Source: Reinekea forsetii
Lineage (GTDB): Bacteria > Pseudomonadota > Gammaproteobacteria > Pseudomonadales > Natronospirillaceae
DNA length: 64,000 bases
Assembly: GCF_018860385.1 (NCBI RefSeq)
Contig: NZ_JAHKPH010000009.1
Span: 64,918 to 128,917 of the forward strand
Direction: 5' to 3'
The notes under the pieces are model-generated. The model had not been told where the DNA came from. It saw only the letters and a list, made by a program, of their open reading frames with translations, and did no database searches. The translations under genes were made by a program, and so were the position numbers. Positions 49,027 to 57,445 of this stretch are shown piece after piece. Position 1 is the stretch's first letter, and each line of letters opens with the position of its first letter.

Positions 49027-49042
49027 TTCAAACATCTATGTT
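49027..49042 (-). promoter_or_regulatory. Perfect palindrome upstream of aceE
   Basis: CAAACATCTATGTTTG is two 7-base arms separated by 2 bases, too tight a loop for a stable RNA hairpin but typical of a dimeric repressor site. It is not the PdhR consensus (ATTGGT-N3-ACCAAT). It lies within the 190-base pykA-aceE gap. Confidence 0.5.
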
Positions 49043-49126
49043 TGTCATTTAATCAGTTTACTTTAGCTAACTTACGCCATTTAGCGAGTTAAAGAAAACT
49101 GGCGAAATTACGCTTTTTTCTGTCCC

Positions 49127-49161
49127 AAAAACGCCAAACGGCAGCCGAGGCTGCCGTTTGG
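49127..49161 (-). terminator. Terminator of pykA
   Basis: CCAAACGGCAGCC (49134-49146) is perfectly complementary to GGCTGCCGTTTGG (49149-49161). AAAAA at 49127-49131 supplies the minus-strand T-tract downstream of pykA. Confidence 0.85.
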
Positions 49162-49186
49162 GAAATGTTATTTAACGGACGCCTTT

Positions 49187-50638
49187 TTACAGTATATTGC
49201 CAACACTTACAATCTTAAATGTATTGCTGCCGCCATGGACGCCTGAATGATCGCCATAACTTAAGATGACTAAATCGCCATCTTTAACCAGATTGCGTTT
49301 TTTTAATTCATCAACAGCGGCTTTGTTAATTTGTTTGTCTTCGATACTAAATAAATCAAAAGGAATGGCTTCAACGCCACGATACAAAGACACGCGACTT
49401 TGCGTTGCTTCATGGCGAGTCAGTGCATAAATAGGCATGCCAGAACTGATTCGTGACATCCATTTAGCCGTGGAACCCGATTCGGTCATGGCAATTATAG
49501 CTTTTACGCCGCGAAGATGATTAGCCGCATACATGACAGTCATGGCTATCGTTTCGTCGATGCGCTTAAACTCAGAGCCCAATCGGTGTCGAGACTCGGT
49601 AGTCAATTTGTGCTTTTCGGCTCCGATGCAAATATCACTCATGGCTCGGACCGTTTCTAATGGATATTTGCCGGCAGCGGTTTCAGCAGAACACATAATA
49701 GCATCTGTGCCATCTAGCACTGCGTTAGCGACATCAAACACCTCGGCTCTAGTTGGAAACGGGTGCTCTATCATTGACTCCATCATTTGTGTTGCGGTTA
49801 TGACTATTCTGTCTAATGTGCGTGCTCGTTTAATAATGTGCTTTTGTACGGCTATTAATTCCGGGTCGCCAATCTCAACACCCAAGTCACCGCGTGCAAC
49901 CATCACTGCCTCAGACGCTAAGATAATGTTGTCTAAGTTTTCATGATCGAGAACGGCTTCCGCTCGCTCTAACTTAGCCACTAATTCTGCGCTTGAACCT
50001 GCCGCATTGAGCAATTGCCTTGCTTCATGCATGTCTTTAGGGCCGCGCGGAAATGATACGGCTACATAATCGGCCTCAAGCTCGGCAGCTAACTTAATGT
50101 CTTCTTTATCTTTTTCAGTTAAGGCGGCCGCCGAAAGCCCACCGCCTAGCTTGTTGATCCCTTTGTTATTAGACAGCGGACCACCTTGGATGACCGTAGT
50201 ATGTACGGCATTGCCTACTATTTCAGTGACTTTTACTCGAACACGTCCGTCATCTAAAAGGTAAACATCGTCCGGTTTGCTGTCGTGCGCTAACTCTGGG
50301 TAATCAATGCCAACAATTGATTCTGAGCCTTCGTTTTTATCGAAATCAGCGTCAAGGATAAAAGATTGGTTGTTTTGAAGTTGGACGGTTTTATTGTCTT
50401 TAAATTTAGCGATACGAATCTTTGGGCCTTGCAAGTCGGCTAGAATCGCAACAGAAATACCTAATTTTTTAGAAAAAGATCGAACGGCCAATGCTCGCTG
50501 ACGGTGTTGTTCCGCGTCGCCATGAGAGAAATTTAGACGAACTGTATTGGCACCGGCTATCAGTAGTTGCTCTAAAACACCCTCTGCATCGGTGGCTGGG
50601 CCAAGCGTGGTGACAATTTTAGTGCGTCTTAAGGTCAT
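49187..50638 (-). CDS. pykA: Pyruvate kinase, PykA-like
   Basis: This second pyruvate kinase (483 residues) resembles E. coli PykA (AMP-activated type): LRRTKIVTTLGPATDAEG at the start, [22 protein letters not shown], the catalytic-Lys region [26 protein letters not shown] and MESMIEHPFPTRAEVFDVA. I set the start at the ATG of MTLRRTKIV (50638); a TTG seven codons earlier is possible. Its promoter carries the best HexR site in the window. It lies between hexR and aceEF on the same strand and ends in a terminator. Confidence 0.93.
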   Translation of the reverse strand: MTLRRTKIVTTLGPATDAEGVLEQLLIAGANTVRLNFSHGDAEQHRQRALAVRSFSKKLGISVAILADLQGPKIRIAKFKDNKTVQLQNNQSFILDADFDKNEGSESIVGIDYPELAHDSKPDDVYLLDDGRVRVKVTEIVGNAVHTTVIQGGPLSNNKGINKLGGGLSAAALTEKDKEDIKLAAELEADYVAVSFPRGPKDMHEARQLLNAAGSSAELVAKLERAEAVLDHENLDNIILASEAVMVARGDLGVEIGDPELIAVQKHIIKRARTLDRIVITATQMMESMIEHPFPTRAEVFDVANAVLDGTDAIMCSAETAAGKYPLETVRAMSDICIGAEKHKLTTESRHRLGSEFKRIDETIAMTVMYAANHLRGVKAIIAMTESGSTAKWMSRISSGMPIYALTRHEATQSRVSLYRGVEAIPFDLFSIEDKQINKAAVDELKKRNLVKDGDLVILSYGDHSGVHGGSNTFKIVSVGNIL

Positions 50639-50717
50639 TCTTTTGGCTCTCTTGTTCAATTTTTATATGAAAAAAACCAATGGAGTCTACTACAGTACGA
50701 GCAATAATAAGTTAATT

Positions 50718-50751
50718 TTGTAATTTTATTACAATTAGATTTGATTCTCAA
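50718..50751 (-). promoter_or_regulatory. pykA promoter with HexR operator over the -10
   Basis: On the minus strand, TTGAGA (50751-50746) and TAAAAT (50728-50723) are exactly 17 bases apart. The palindrome TTGTAAT-TTT-ATTACAA (50718-50734) has perfect 7-base arms and covers the -10. This agrees with the HexR consensus known from Shewanella and vibrios and implies repression by blocking RNA polymerase. Confidence 0.8.
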
Positions 50752-50813
50752 ACGAATCACACCTGCAAATTGAGTTAAGCAGGTGTGGGAATAAATAGTG
50801 AGAAAAGAAGGGA

Positions 50814-51674
50814 TCAGTCGCTTTGTTCTTCTTGGAAACGTGTTTCAGACAAAGCGGCTTTAATTCGCTTGAGGTGGCTTTGAAATTCGGGACCAAGCTT
50901 TAAGGTAACGCCTGTTGCTAAGACATCCAAGATAGTTAAGTGCACTAATCGAGACGTCTGTGGAGTATAGATGTCGGTGTTTTCAGGGCTATCAACGCCT
51001 AACAAAATATGGCTACTGTTAGCTAGTGGTGTATGCGGTGAGGTTAGTGCTATAACCGTTGCGCCTGAATCTTTGGCGATCTTTGCTGTTTCTACCAAGG
51101 AAATTGTTCGACCCGTATTGGAAATAATCACTACGACATCGCCAGGCTTGGTAGCGGCTGCGGCCATTCTTTGTTGTAGAACATCGATATAGGCGACACA
51201 GGGCGTGTTTAAACGGAAAAATTTATTCTGGGCATCCATCACAACCGAGCCTGATGCGCCTAATCCGTAAAACTCTATTCTTCTTGCTTGAGAAAGCGCA
51301 TCAACCGTACGGCTTAACGCATTTGGGTCAATGGAGCGTTTGGCATCGCTGATAGCGCTCACGGTTGCTTCAAATATTTTACTGCTGTAGTCCTCGACAC
51401 GATCATCAGGCTCAACATTTCGGTTAACGTAAGGGGTACCGGTCGCCAAGCATTGCGCGAGTTTCAATTTAAAATCTGGAAAACCTGTACAGTCTAATGA
51501 CCGGCAAAAGCGATTCACGGTAGGTTCTGATACGTCAGCTGACTTTGCTAAGCTGGCGATACTGGAGCGAATCGCTTTGTTGGGATCTTGTAATATTACG
51601 ACCGCCACTTTGCGTTCGCTTTTGCTTAAAACGCTTGGGTTCGATTTGAGGCGATCTAGTATATTTGTGGCCAT
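50814..51674 (-). CDS. hexR: HexR, RpiR-family regulator of central carbon metabolism
   Basis: A 286-residue regulator with an N-terminal helix-turn-helix (SIASLAKSADVSEPTVNRFCRSL, quoted in part) and a C-terminal SIS sugar-phosphate domain. The domain has FYGLGASGSVVMDAQNKFFR and VVIISNTGRTISLVETAK. HexR is released from DNA by 2-keto-3-deoxy-6-phosphogluconate (KDPG) in relatives. The start is the ATG of MATNILDRLKSN (51674), the usual HexR opening; a longer frame adds 40 unconserved residues. It is divergent from glk-eda, with two HexR-type sites between. A possible own promoter (TTCACA, ATATAA) lies near 51790-51760 on the minus strand. Confidence 0.93.
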   Translation of the reverse strand: MATNILDRLKSNPSVLSKSERKVAVVILQDPNKAIRSSIASLAKSADVSEPTVNRFCRSLDCTGFPDFKLKLAQCLATGTPYVNRNVEPDDRVEDYSSKIFEATVSAISDAKRSIDPNALSRTVDALSQARRIEFYGLGASGSVVMDAQNKFFRLNTPCVAYIDVLQQRMAAAATKPGDVVVIISNTGRTISLVETAKIAKDSGATVIALTSPHTPLANSSHILLGVDSPENTDIYTPQTSRLVHLTILDVLATGVTLKLGPEFQSHLKRIKAALSETRFQEEQSD

Positions 51675-51850
51675 TATAATTGTATTCCGAACAGTGGGTC
51701 TTAGGTAGATTGTAGGGAATATCAGTAGTCGAGGTAAAGCAAAAAGGCGATAGATTTCCGTTTTATATAAACTAAGTTCGAATATTGTGAACAAAGAAGC
51801 CCGCTCTCATGAAACCATGGGTTTTGGTATGGGCTTGAATTTTAGATTTT

Positions 51851-51867
51851 TGGTAATTAAGTTACTA
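51851..51867 (+). promoter_or_regulatory. HexR-type site 1 in the hexR-glk gap
   Basis: TGGTAATTAAGTTACTA matches 11 of 14 arm positions of TTGTAAT-N3-ATTACAA. It lies just upstream of the possible -10 TATAAA (51876-51881) of glk. Confidence 0.55.
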
Positions 51868-51902
51868 GATAATGCTATAAAAAGTGGCAATGGCGACCTT
51901 AA

Positions 51903-51919
51903 TTGAAATATAGTTACAA
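51903..51919 (+). promoter_or_regulatory. HexR-type site 2 in the hexR-glk gap
   Basis: TTGAAATATAGTTACAA matches 12 of 14 arm positions. Its centre is 52 bases from that of site 1, five turns of DNA, so two dimers would sit on the same face. It lies about 40 bases before the glk ATG. Confidence 0.65.
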
Positions 51920-51959
51920 AAAAGCATATCAATTTTTAACTTTATAAGGGTTTTACATA

Positions 51960-52967
51960 ATGACTCAGTATGGATTAATCGCGGATATTGGCGGCACTAA
52001 TGCTCGGTTCGCGCTAGCGCCTATCAAAAGTTTTGAACATCCCCATTTACTGAGTTTGTCTGAAAGTGAGCTTGTTGCCCCAAAGGCCTTAAACGGCGCA
52101 GAATATGAAACGATTGAAGCCGCCATTTTAGCCTATCTTTCGGGCCTTGATAAAGAATACTCAAAACCTAAGCATGCAGTTATGGCAATTGCCTGCCCAA
52201 CGGACAAAGACCAAATCACCATGACCAATCACACCTGGTCATTCTCGGTTTCTTCGCTCAAAGCGAGTTTAGGATTAGTGAGCTTAAAATTCATTAATGA
52301 TTACAATGCAATGGCAAACGCTATTCCGCATTTGGCCGCTGACGAATTAGTGAAAGTAGGGCGTGGTGAAGCCGTAGTTGGCAAACCGATGGCAATTACA
52401 GGGCCGGGAACAGGGTTGGGTTTGGCTGCGTTGGCCTTTAATGATTTAGGACCTATCACCATAGAAACAGAAGGTGGGCATGCTCACTTTGCCCCAACGA
52501 ATGAAAAAGAAATCGCCATATTGCAGTATCTATTGACCAAGCATGATCGAGTCTCGAATGAGCGATTAGTGTCTGGCATGGGTTTAGAAAATATTTATCA
52601 AGGGCTTTGTTATTTTAAAAAGCAACCCATTGTAGAATTAAAGGCACCTGAAATTTCGAAAAGAGCGCTTGAGCAAGCAGACCCGATAGCCGAAGAAGCT
52701 TTATCTACGTTTTGCGCAATCACAGGAAGTTACGCCGGTGATGTGGCCTTAACCCTTGGAGCAAAAGGCGGTGTGTATATTACGGGTGGTATTGTGCCGC
52801 GTTTTCTAGGTTATTTCTTGGAAAGCGAGTTTCGAGCTCGGTTCGAAGAAAAAGCGAGGTTGTCGGGATTTGTTGAGAGTATTCCAACGTACGTTGTTAT
52901 GGCGAAGCAACCAGGTTTGTTGGGCTCGGCGGCGGTATTGAATCATCAAGTTCATACTCAGAATTAA
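51960..52967 (+). CDS. glk: Glucokinase
   Basis: Glk phosphorylates glucose with ATP in the cytoplasm. The 335-residue protein has the phosphate-1 motif GLIADIGGTNARFAL (5-19), the sugar-binding FINDYNAMA with the catalytic-base Asp, GPGTGLGLAAL, and EGGHAHFAPT as in bacterial group-A glucokinases. It starts at ATG 51960, with AAGGG upstream. It forms an operon with eda, which starts 27 bases downstream. Non-PTS glucose uptake must come from elsewhere in the genome. Confidence 0.94.
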   Translation: MTQYGLIADIGGTNARFALAPIKSFEHPHLLSLSESELVAPKALNGAEYETIEAAILAYLSGLDKEYSKPKHAVMAIACPTDKDQITMTNHTWSFSVSSLKASLGLVSLKFINDYNAMANAIPHLAADELVKVGRGEAVVGKPMAITGPGTGLGLAALAFNDLGPITIETEGGHAHFAPTNEKEIAILQYLLTKHDRVSNERLVSGMGLENIYQGLCYFKKQPIVELKAPEISKRALEQADPIAEEALSTFCAITGSYAGDVALTLGAKGGVYITGGIVPRFLGYFLESEFRARFEEKARLSGFVESIPTYVVMAKQPGLLGSAAVLNHQVHTQN

Positions 52968-52994
52968 AATGCGAAGTACATTGAGATTGGTAAA

Positions 52995-53618
52995 ATGAGT
53001 AAAGAAATTGAGGCAATCCTGGCGCTCGCAGCGCCTGTGATTCCAGTGTTAACTGTAAATCGAGTGGAAGATGCGCTGCCTTTAGCGATGGCGCTAAAAC
53101 AAGGTGGTATTCGTGTAATTGAAGTTACCCTAAGAACGGATGCTGCCATGAATGCCATAGCCGAAATGAAAAAAATCGACGGGCTACTCATTGGTGCAGG
53201 TACGGTAACTCGCGAAGGCCAATTGCATGAGTTGTTATCGATAGGGGCAGACTTTGCCGTCAGCCCCGGTGCAACGCCAAAGTTATTGGAAGCTGGAAAG
53301 CGTGTCGGTGTGCCTTTTTTACCGGCCATTTCAAGTGTGTCGGATATGATGCAAGGTATTGAGCTCGGGTATCGTTGCTTTAAATTTTTTCCAGCCGAGG
53401 CCGCCGGTGGTGTGGAGTCGCTTAAATCCTTTGCTGGTCCATTTCCGGATGTATCTTTTTGCCCTACGGGAGGCATTACAGAGGCTAACTTTAAACACTA
53501 TCTCGAGCTTCCGAGTGTGCTTTGTGTCGGAGGGTCTTGGCTGGTGCCTGCCGATGCCATTAATCAGCAAGACTGGTCTCGTGTAACTCAATTAGCGCAA
53601 AGTGCCTTGGGAAAGTAA
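52995..53618 (+). CDS. eda: KDPG aldolase (Entner-Doudoroff)
   Basis: Eda cleaves 2-keto-3-deoxy-6-phosphogluconate to pyruvate and glyceraldehyde-3-phosphate. The base E43 is in IEVTLRT and the Schiff-base K130 in CFKFFPAE; GAGTVTREGQ, PTGGITEANF and GGSWL complete the phosphate site. The 207-residue length is standard. It removes the likely HexR ligand while making the substrate of GapA and the product of the pyruvate kinases encoded nearby. zwf, pgl and edd, needed for the full pathway, are not in this window. Confidence 0.95.
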   Translation: MSKEIEAILALAAPVIPVLTVNRVEDALPLAMALKQGGIRVIEVTLRTDAAMNAIAEMKKIDGLLIGAGTVTREGQLHELLSIGADFAVSPGATPKLLEAGKRVGVPFLPAISSVSDMMQGIELGYRCFKFFPAEAAGGVESLKSFAGPFPDVSFCPTGGITEANFKHYLELPSVLCVGGSWLVPADAINQQDWSRVTQLAQSALGK

Positions 53619-53782
53619 ACAGTGGCGTTCTAGATTTAGAAACTCCACCTGATGAAAAATCCCACCTTAAAAGATAATTTCTTACGCGCGCTCTTTCTAA
53701 TAGTGCTCTAAAATGCCTCAATAAATAGGATAATTGCACAAACTAGATTGACGACGTTGTGCAAAAAACAAAGGGGTTATCA

Positions 53783-55975
53783 ATGGCAAACTATGAGCTT
53801 TCATCAAAAGTTGCTCATCTGCGTCACGTTTCAAATAAATTTGTAGATTATCTTGGTAATGAAGCTGACGTTGCGTTTGAAAATATAGAGTTAATTCTAC
53901 GCGCAATGGGTTACAACCTTGACGATGATGAAGCTTTAAGTGTGCAAGCTACGCAATTAGATACGCATCAGTGGCTTACTTTACTCGAACCAATTACCGT
54001 GTTGTCTCCATTACGTGATTCTTGGGGTGTTAATTTGTACATCACCAGCCAAGATTTAATGACTCCTTCTAACTGGCAAATTTCCTTTGAAGACGGAAGT
54101 ACTTTAGAGAGTGTTGTGCATTTAGATATGCTGACTCAAACCGGTGATTATTGGATGGGTGAGACACAATATGTACGAAGACTTCTCACGCTGCCGACAG
54201 ATTTACCCTTAGGCTACCACCAAATAAAGGTTGTCGTTGGTGATCGCGTTGAAACCCGCCCGCTTATTGTCACCCCTAAAACCAGCTTTCAGTCTGAGCC
54301 AATGGCCAGAGGTGATAAAATTTGGGGTACAGCGATTCAGCTATATACCTTGCGCTCCGACAGCAACTGGGGGATGGGCGATTTTACCGACTTGGCTCAG
54401 CTGATAGAAGATTTAGCCGCCCAAGGCGCTGATGTCATTGGGTTAAATCCTATACACGCGCTTTATCCAATCAGTCCAGATCACAACAGTCCATATTCTC
54501 CTTCGAATCGAAGTTTTTTGAACAGCTTGTATGCGGATGTGACGAAGGTGCCAGAATTTAAGCACTCTAAAGCGTTGCAAAAAAAGGTTAGTTCAAAGGT
54601 GTTTAATGAGCGTCTAAAGCAGCTTAGAGCGGTTGAAGATGTAGATTATCAGGGCGTGAGTGCTGCAAAACATGAATGCTTTGAATTGCTGTATCAAACC
54701 TATTTGAAAGAGCACCACGGCACTGGCTCGGCGCGAGAACAGGCCTTCAATGCATTTGTAGAGCAACAAGGTGAGCCATTAGTGCAGCATGCACTGTTTG
54801 AAGCATTGCTGGCTCACTTTAAAGCGCTCGATATTAATGCCTGGGGTTGGCCGGTTTGGCCGGAGGCCTATAAAGACCATCGCTCTGCAGAAGTTCAAGC
54901 CTTTAAAAAAGAAAACCAAGAAGCTATTCGCTACTGGCAATACTTGCAATTTATTACCGATGAGCAGCTGCAAGCGGTAGATACGTTAGCGAAACAGCTG
55001 GGCATGAAAATCGGGATATACCGAGATTTAGCCGTAGGGGCAGACAAGGGTGGCGCAGAAATCTGGTCGAATAAAGAAAGCTTTTGCTTGGATGCCTCGG
55101 TGGGAGCTCCGCCTGATGCCTTAGGGCCAAATGGCCAAAACTGGGGCTTGCCTCCGTTGGACCCTGTTAAACTAAAAGACAATGCTTACAGTACGTTTAT
55201 AACATTGTTGCGAAATAACATGAGGGCTTGTGGTGCGCTGCGCATAGACCATGCGATGTCTCTTTTGCGTTTATGGTGGTGCCCACCTGGCAAAACCGCC
55301 GCCTACGGGACTTACGTTTATTACGATATGTTCGATATGCTCGGCATTTTAAATTTAGAGTCGCAGCGTAACCAATGTTTGGTGATTGCTGAAGATTTAG
55401 GAACGGTACCGGATGAAGTGACGGAGTTTTTCCCGAAAGCTGAGCTTTATTCGAATAAAGTATTCTATTTCGAAATAGCGGAACAAGGGTGTACGGAACC
55501 TGCAGACTACGCGAGCAAAGCACTGGCGATTGTGTGTAACCATGATATGCCAACGCTCAAAGCGTTTTGGAATAAAAGTGACCTTACGCTACGGTGGGAG
55601 CTGGGTATGTTCGGTTCAGAGCAAGATTACACGGCAGAGCAAGTTACCCGCGATACAAATAAGCAGCATATTTTAACCCTGTTAAAACGGCATAATCGAT
55701 TGCCGAGTAACGTGTCGAGCGAAGTAGAGCAAGTACCAGAAATGACAGAAGCACTCTGTATGGCGATACATGCGCAGTTAGCCGAGGTAAATTCGCAAAT
55801 AGTCGCGGTGCAGCTAGAAGATCTCATGCTAATAAATAAGCCAGTGAATATTCCCGGAACTAGCTCAGAGTATCCGAATTGGCGAAGAAAACTTTCAAAA
55901 AGTACCGAAGCTCTCTTCAAGCAACCGGAAATTGTTCAATTTTGTAAAACTTTGAATAAAATCCGAGAAAATTAG
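53783..55975 (+). CDS. malQ: 4-alpha-glucanotransferase (amylomaltase)
   Basis: MalQ (GH77) disproportionates maltodextrins, releasing glucose for Glk. Long bacterial type with an N-terminal extension before the barrel (730 residues). Barrel landmarks are GADVIGLNPIHALYPISPDH, LRIDHAMSLLRLWW with the nucleophile Asp, VIAEDLGTVPDEV with the acid/base Glu, and CNHDMPTLKAFW with the third Asp. Start chosen at the ATG at 53783 (MANYELSSK), after AAGGGG; a GTG eight codons upstream is in frame. A terminator follows. Position between eda and the orphan ATPase suggests a maltodextrin-to-pyruvate district. Confidence 0.94.
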   Translation: MANYELSSKVAHLRHVSNKFVDYLGNEADVAFENIELILRAMGYNLDDDEALSVQATQLDTHQWLTLLEPITVLSPLRDSWGVNLYITSQDLMTPSNWQISFEDGSTLESVVHLDMLTQTGDYWMGETQYVRRLLTLPTDLPLGYHQIKVVVGDRVETRPLIVTPKTSFQSEPMARGDKIWGTAIQLYTLRSDSNWGMGDFTDLAQLIEDLAAQGADVIGLNPIHALYPISPDHNSPYSPSNRSFLNSLYADVTKVPEFKHSKALQKKVSSKVFNERLKQLRAVEDVDYQGVSAAKHECFELLYQTYLKEHHGTGSAREQAFNAFVEQQGEPLVQHALFEALLAHFKALDINAWGWPVWPEAYKDHRSAEVQAFKKENQEAIRYWQYLQFITDEQLQAVDTLAKQLGMKIGIYRDLAVGADKGGAEIWSNKESFCLDASVGAPPDALGPNGQNWGLPPLDPVKLKDNAYSTFITLLRNNMRACGALRIDHAMSLLRLWWCPPGKTAAYGTYVYYDMFDMLGILNLESQRNQCLVIAEDLGTVPDEVTEFFPKAELYSNKVFYFEIAEQGCTEPADYASKALAIVCNHDMPTLKAFWNKSDLTLRWELGMFGSEQDYTAEQVTRDTNKQHILTLLKRHNRLPSNVSSEVEQVPEMTEALCMAIHAQLAEVNSQIVAVQLEDLMLINKPVNIPGTSSEYPNWRRKLSKSTEALFKQPEIVQFCKTLNKIREN

Positions 55976-56021
55976 TTTAAATAACGTTGTTGTGGATTGT
56001 TTTTCTGCGTTGACTCTTCTG

Positions 56022-56046
56022 AAAGCCCCATAAACAGGGGTTTTTT
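56022..56046 (+). terminator. Rho-independent terminator of malQ
   Basis: AAAGCCCC (56022-56029) pairs with GGGGTTTT (56037-56044, one G-U) across a 7-base loop, ending in six T. Confidence 0.88.
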
Positions 56047-56116
56047 AGTATCCCTTGTCAATTGGTAGTTTAATTACAGGTGTTTGGAAAAAGTTCGACA
56101 TGAAATTCGAATTGTG

Positions 56117-56133
56117 CTGTAATAAAACAACAA
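56117..56133 (+). promoter_or_regulatory. Weak HexR-type site before the orphan sugar ABC ATPase
   Basis: CTGTAATAAAACAACAA matches 11 of 14 arm positions of TTGTAAT-N3-ATTACAA, with an intact left half. It lies about 107 bases before the ATG. The rest of the gap holds the malQ terminator and a small leader hairpin (CTCATC with GATGAG near 56192-56212). Confidence 0.35.
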
Positions 56134-56239
56134 AAATAAAAGCGGTATCTATGCGAACCCTCAGGGGGTAAGCATGCACGGGCTCTCATCCTCTGAGAAG
56201 ATGAGTAGACGAGTTGAATCGACAAACGAGTAAACACTA

Positions 56240-57334
56240 ATGGCGAGTATTAAATTCGAGAACGTTATAAAAAGTTACGGTGATGTGAACATCATTAAAG
56301 GGCTAGACCTAGAGATTCAAGATAAAGAATTCATGGTTCTGGTTGGACCCTCTGGCTGCGGTAAATCTACAACATTACGCATGATTGCAGGGCTAGAAGA
56401 AATCACCGACGGAAAACTCTACATTGGTGACCGAGTTGTAAATACGGTTCACCCAAAAGATCGTGATGTGGCGATGGTGTTTCAAAGTTATGCGCTATAC
56501 CCGCACATGACCGTTTTCGAAAACATCGCTTTCGGTTTGCGTTTGCGTAAAATGGATAAAAATGAAATTGATCGTCTGGTGACTGAAGCCGCTGAAACCT
56601 TAGGTTTAGCTCAGTTATTAGATAGAAAACCAAAGGCGCTTTCTGGTGGCCAGCGCCAGCGTGTTGCCTTAGGTCGTGCGATTGTTCGTAAGCCTTCAGT
56701 ATTTTTGTTCGATGAGCCACTTTCGAACTTAGATGCCGAGTTACGTGTGCAAATGCGTGCCGAAATTGCGAACCTGCAAAAGCGATTAGGTATTACCGCT
56801 GTTTACGTGACCCATGACCAAGTTGAAGCAATGACCATGGGTGACCGTATTGCTGTTTTACACGACGGCCATTTACGTCAAGTGGGCACGCCATTAGATT
56901 TGTACGATACGCCAGCGAACGTTTTTGTGGCCCAATTTATTGGTACGCCAAATATGAACGTTCTAACAATGACGGTTTCAGAAGATGGTAAGCAGTTAGT
57001 CAGCGAGTGCGTTACTTTTAATACTCCAGAAGCTTGGAAAGAAGGTGTTGAAGCGCGCAAAGGTAAGCAGGTGATTGTTGGCTTCCGACCTGAATTTGTC
57101 CGTGAAGAACAAGAGCATGAATGGAAAAACGTAGCAAACATTACGGGTAAAGTGAGTATTGTAGAAACGTTAGGCCACGAAGTTGTGGTTCACTTTACCG
57201 TTGCCGGTGAAAAAGCCCCCTTTATTGCTAAAATGGATGTTCATAAAACGCCTAAGATGGGCGATGAAGTGGCCTTGCATGTTAATGCGGATAAATTGCA
57301 TATTTTTGATGCCGAAACGCAAGAGCGTCTATAG
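56240..57334 (+). CDS. Carbohydrate ABC importer ATPase (MalK/UgpC/MsmK-like)
   Basis: A 364-residue CUT1-type ATPase: Walker A GPSGCGKST (38-46), Q-loop FQSYALYPHMTVFENIAFGL, signature LSGGQRQRVALGRAI, Walker B VFLFDEPLSNLD, H-loop VTHDQVEAMTMGDR, then an OB/TOBE regulatory domain to the end. Such ATPases power sugar or glycerol-3-phosphate importers. No binding protein or permease is adjacent, so it probably serves one or several remote importers, as MsmK does in streptococci. Position beside malQ suggests maltodextrin use. It is a single unit between two terminators. Confidence 0.92.
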   Translation: MASIKFENVIKSYGDVNIIKGLDLEIQDKEFMVLVGPSGCGKSTTLRMIAGLEEITDGKLYIGDRVVNTVHPKDRDVAMVFQSYALYPHMTVFENIAFGLRLRKMDKNEIDRLVTEAAETLGLAQLLDRKPKALSGGQRQRVALGRAIVRKPSVFLFDEPLSNLDAELRVQMRAEIANLQKRLGITAVYVTHDQVEAMTMGDRIAVLHDGHLRQVGTPLDLYDTPANVFVAQFIGTPNMNVLTMTVSEDGKQLVSECVTFNTPEAWKEGVEARKGKQVIVGFRPEFVREEQEHEWKNVANITGKVSIVETLGHEVVVHFTVAGEKAPFIAKMDVHKTPKMGDEVALHVNADKLHIFDAETQERL

Positions 57335-57365
57335 CACAGGTATGTTAGTGTAGAAGTTGAATCAT

Positions 57366-57393
57366 AAAAGCCGACGATAATGTCGGCTTTTTT
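57366..57393 (+). terminator. Rho-independent terminator of the sugar ABC ATPase gene
   Basis: AAAAGCCGAC (57366-57375) pairs with GTCGGCTTTT (57382-57391) around a 6-base loop, continuing into T. Confidence 0.93.
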
Positions 57394-57445
57394 AATGGTT
57401 TCGGTTTAAATCGATGTACAGATGTATAGATAAAGTGAGCCTACA

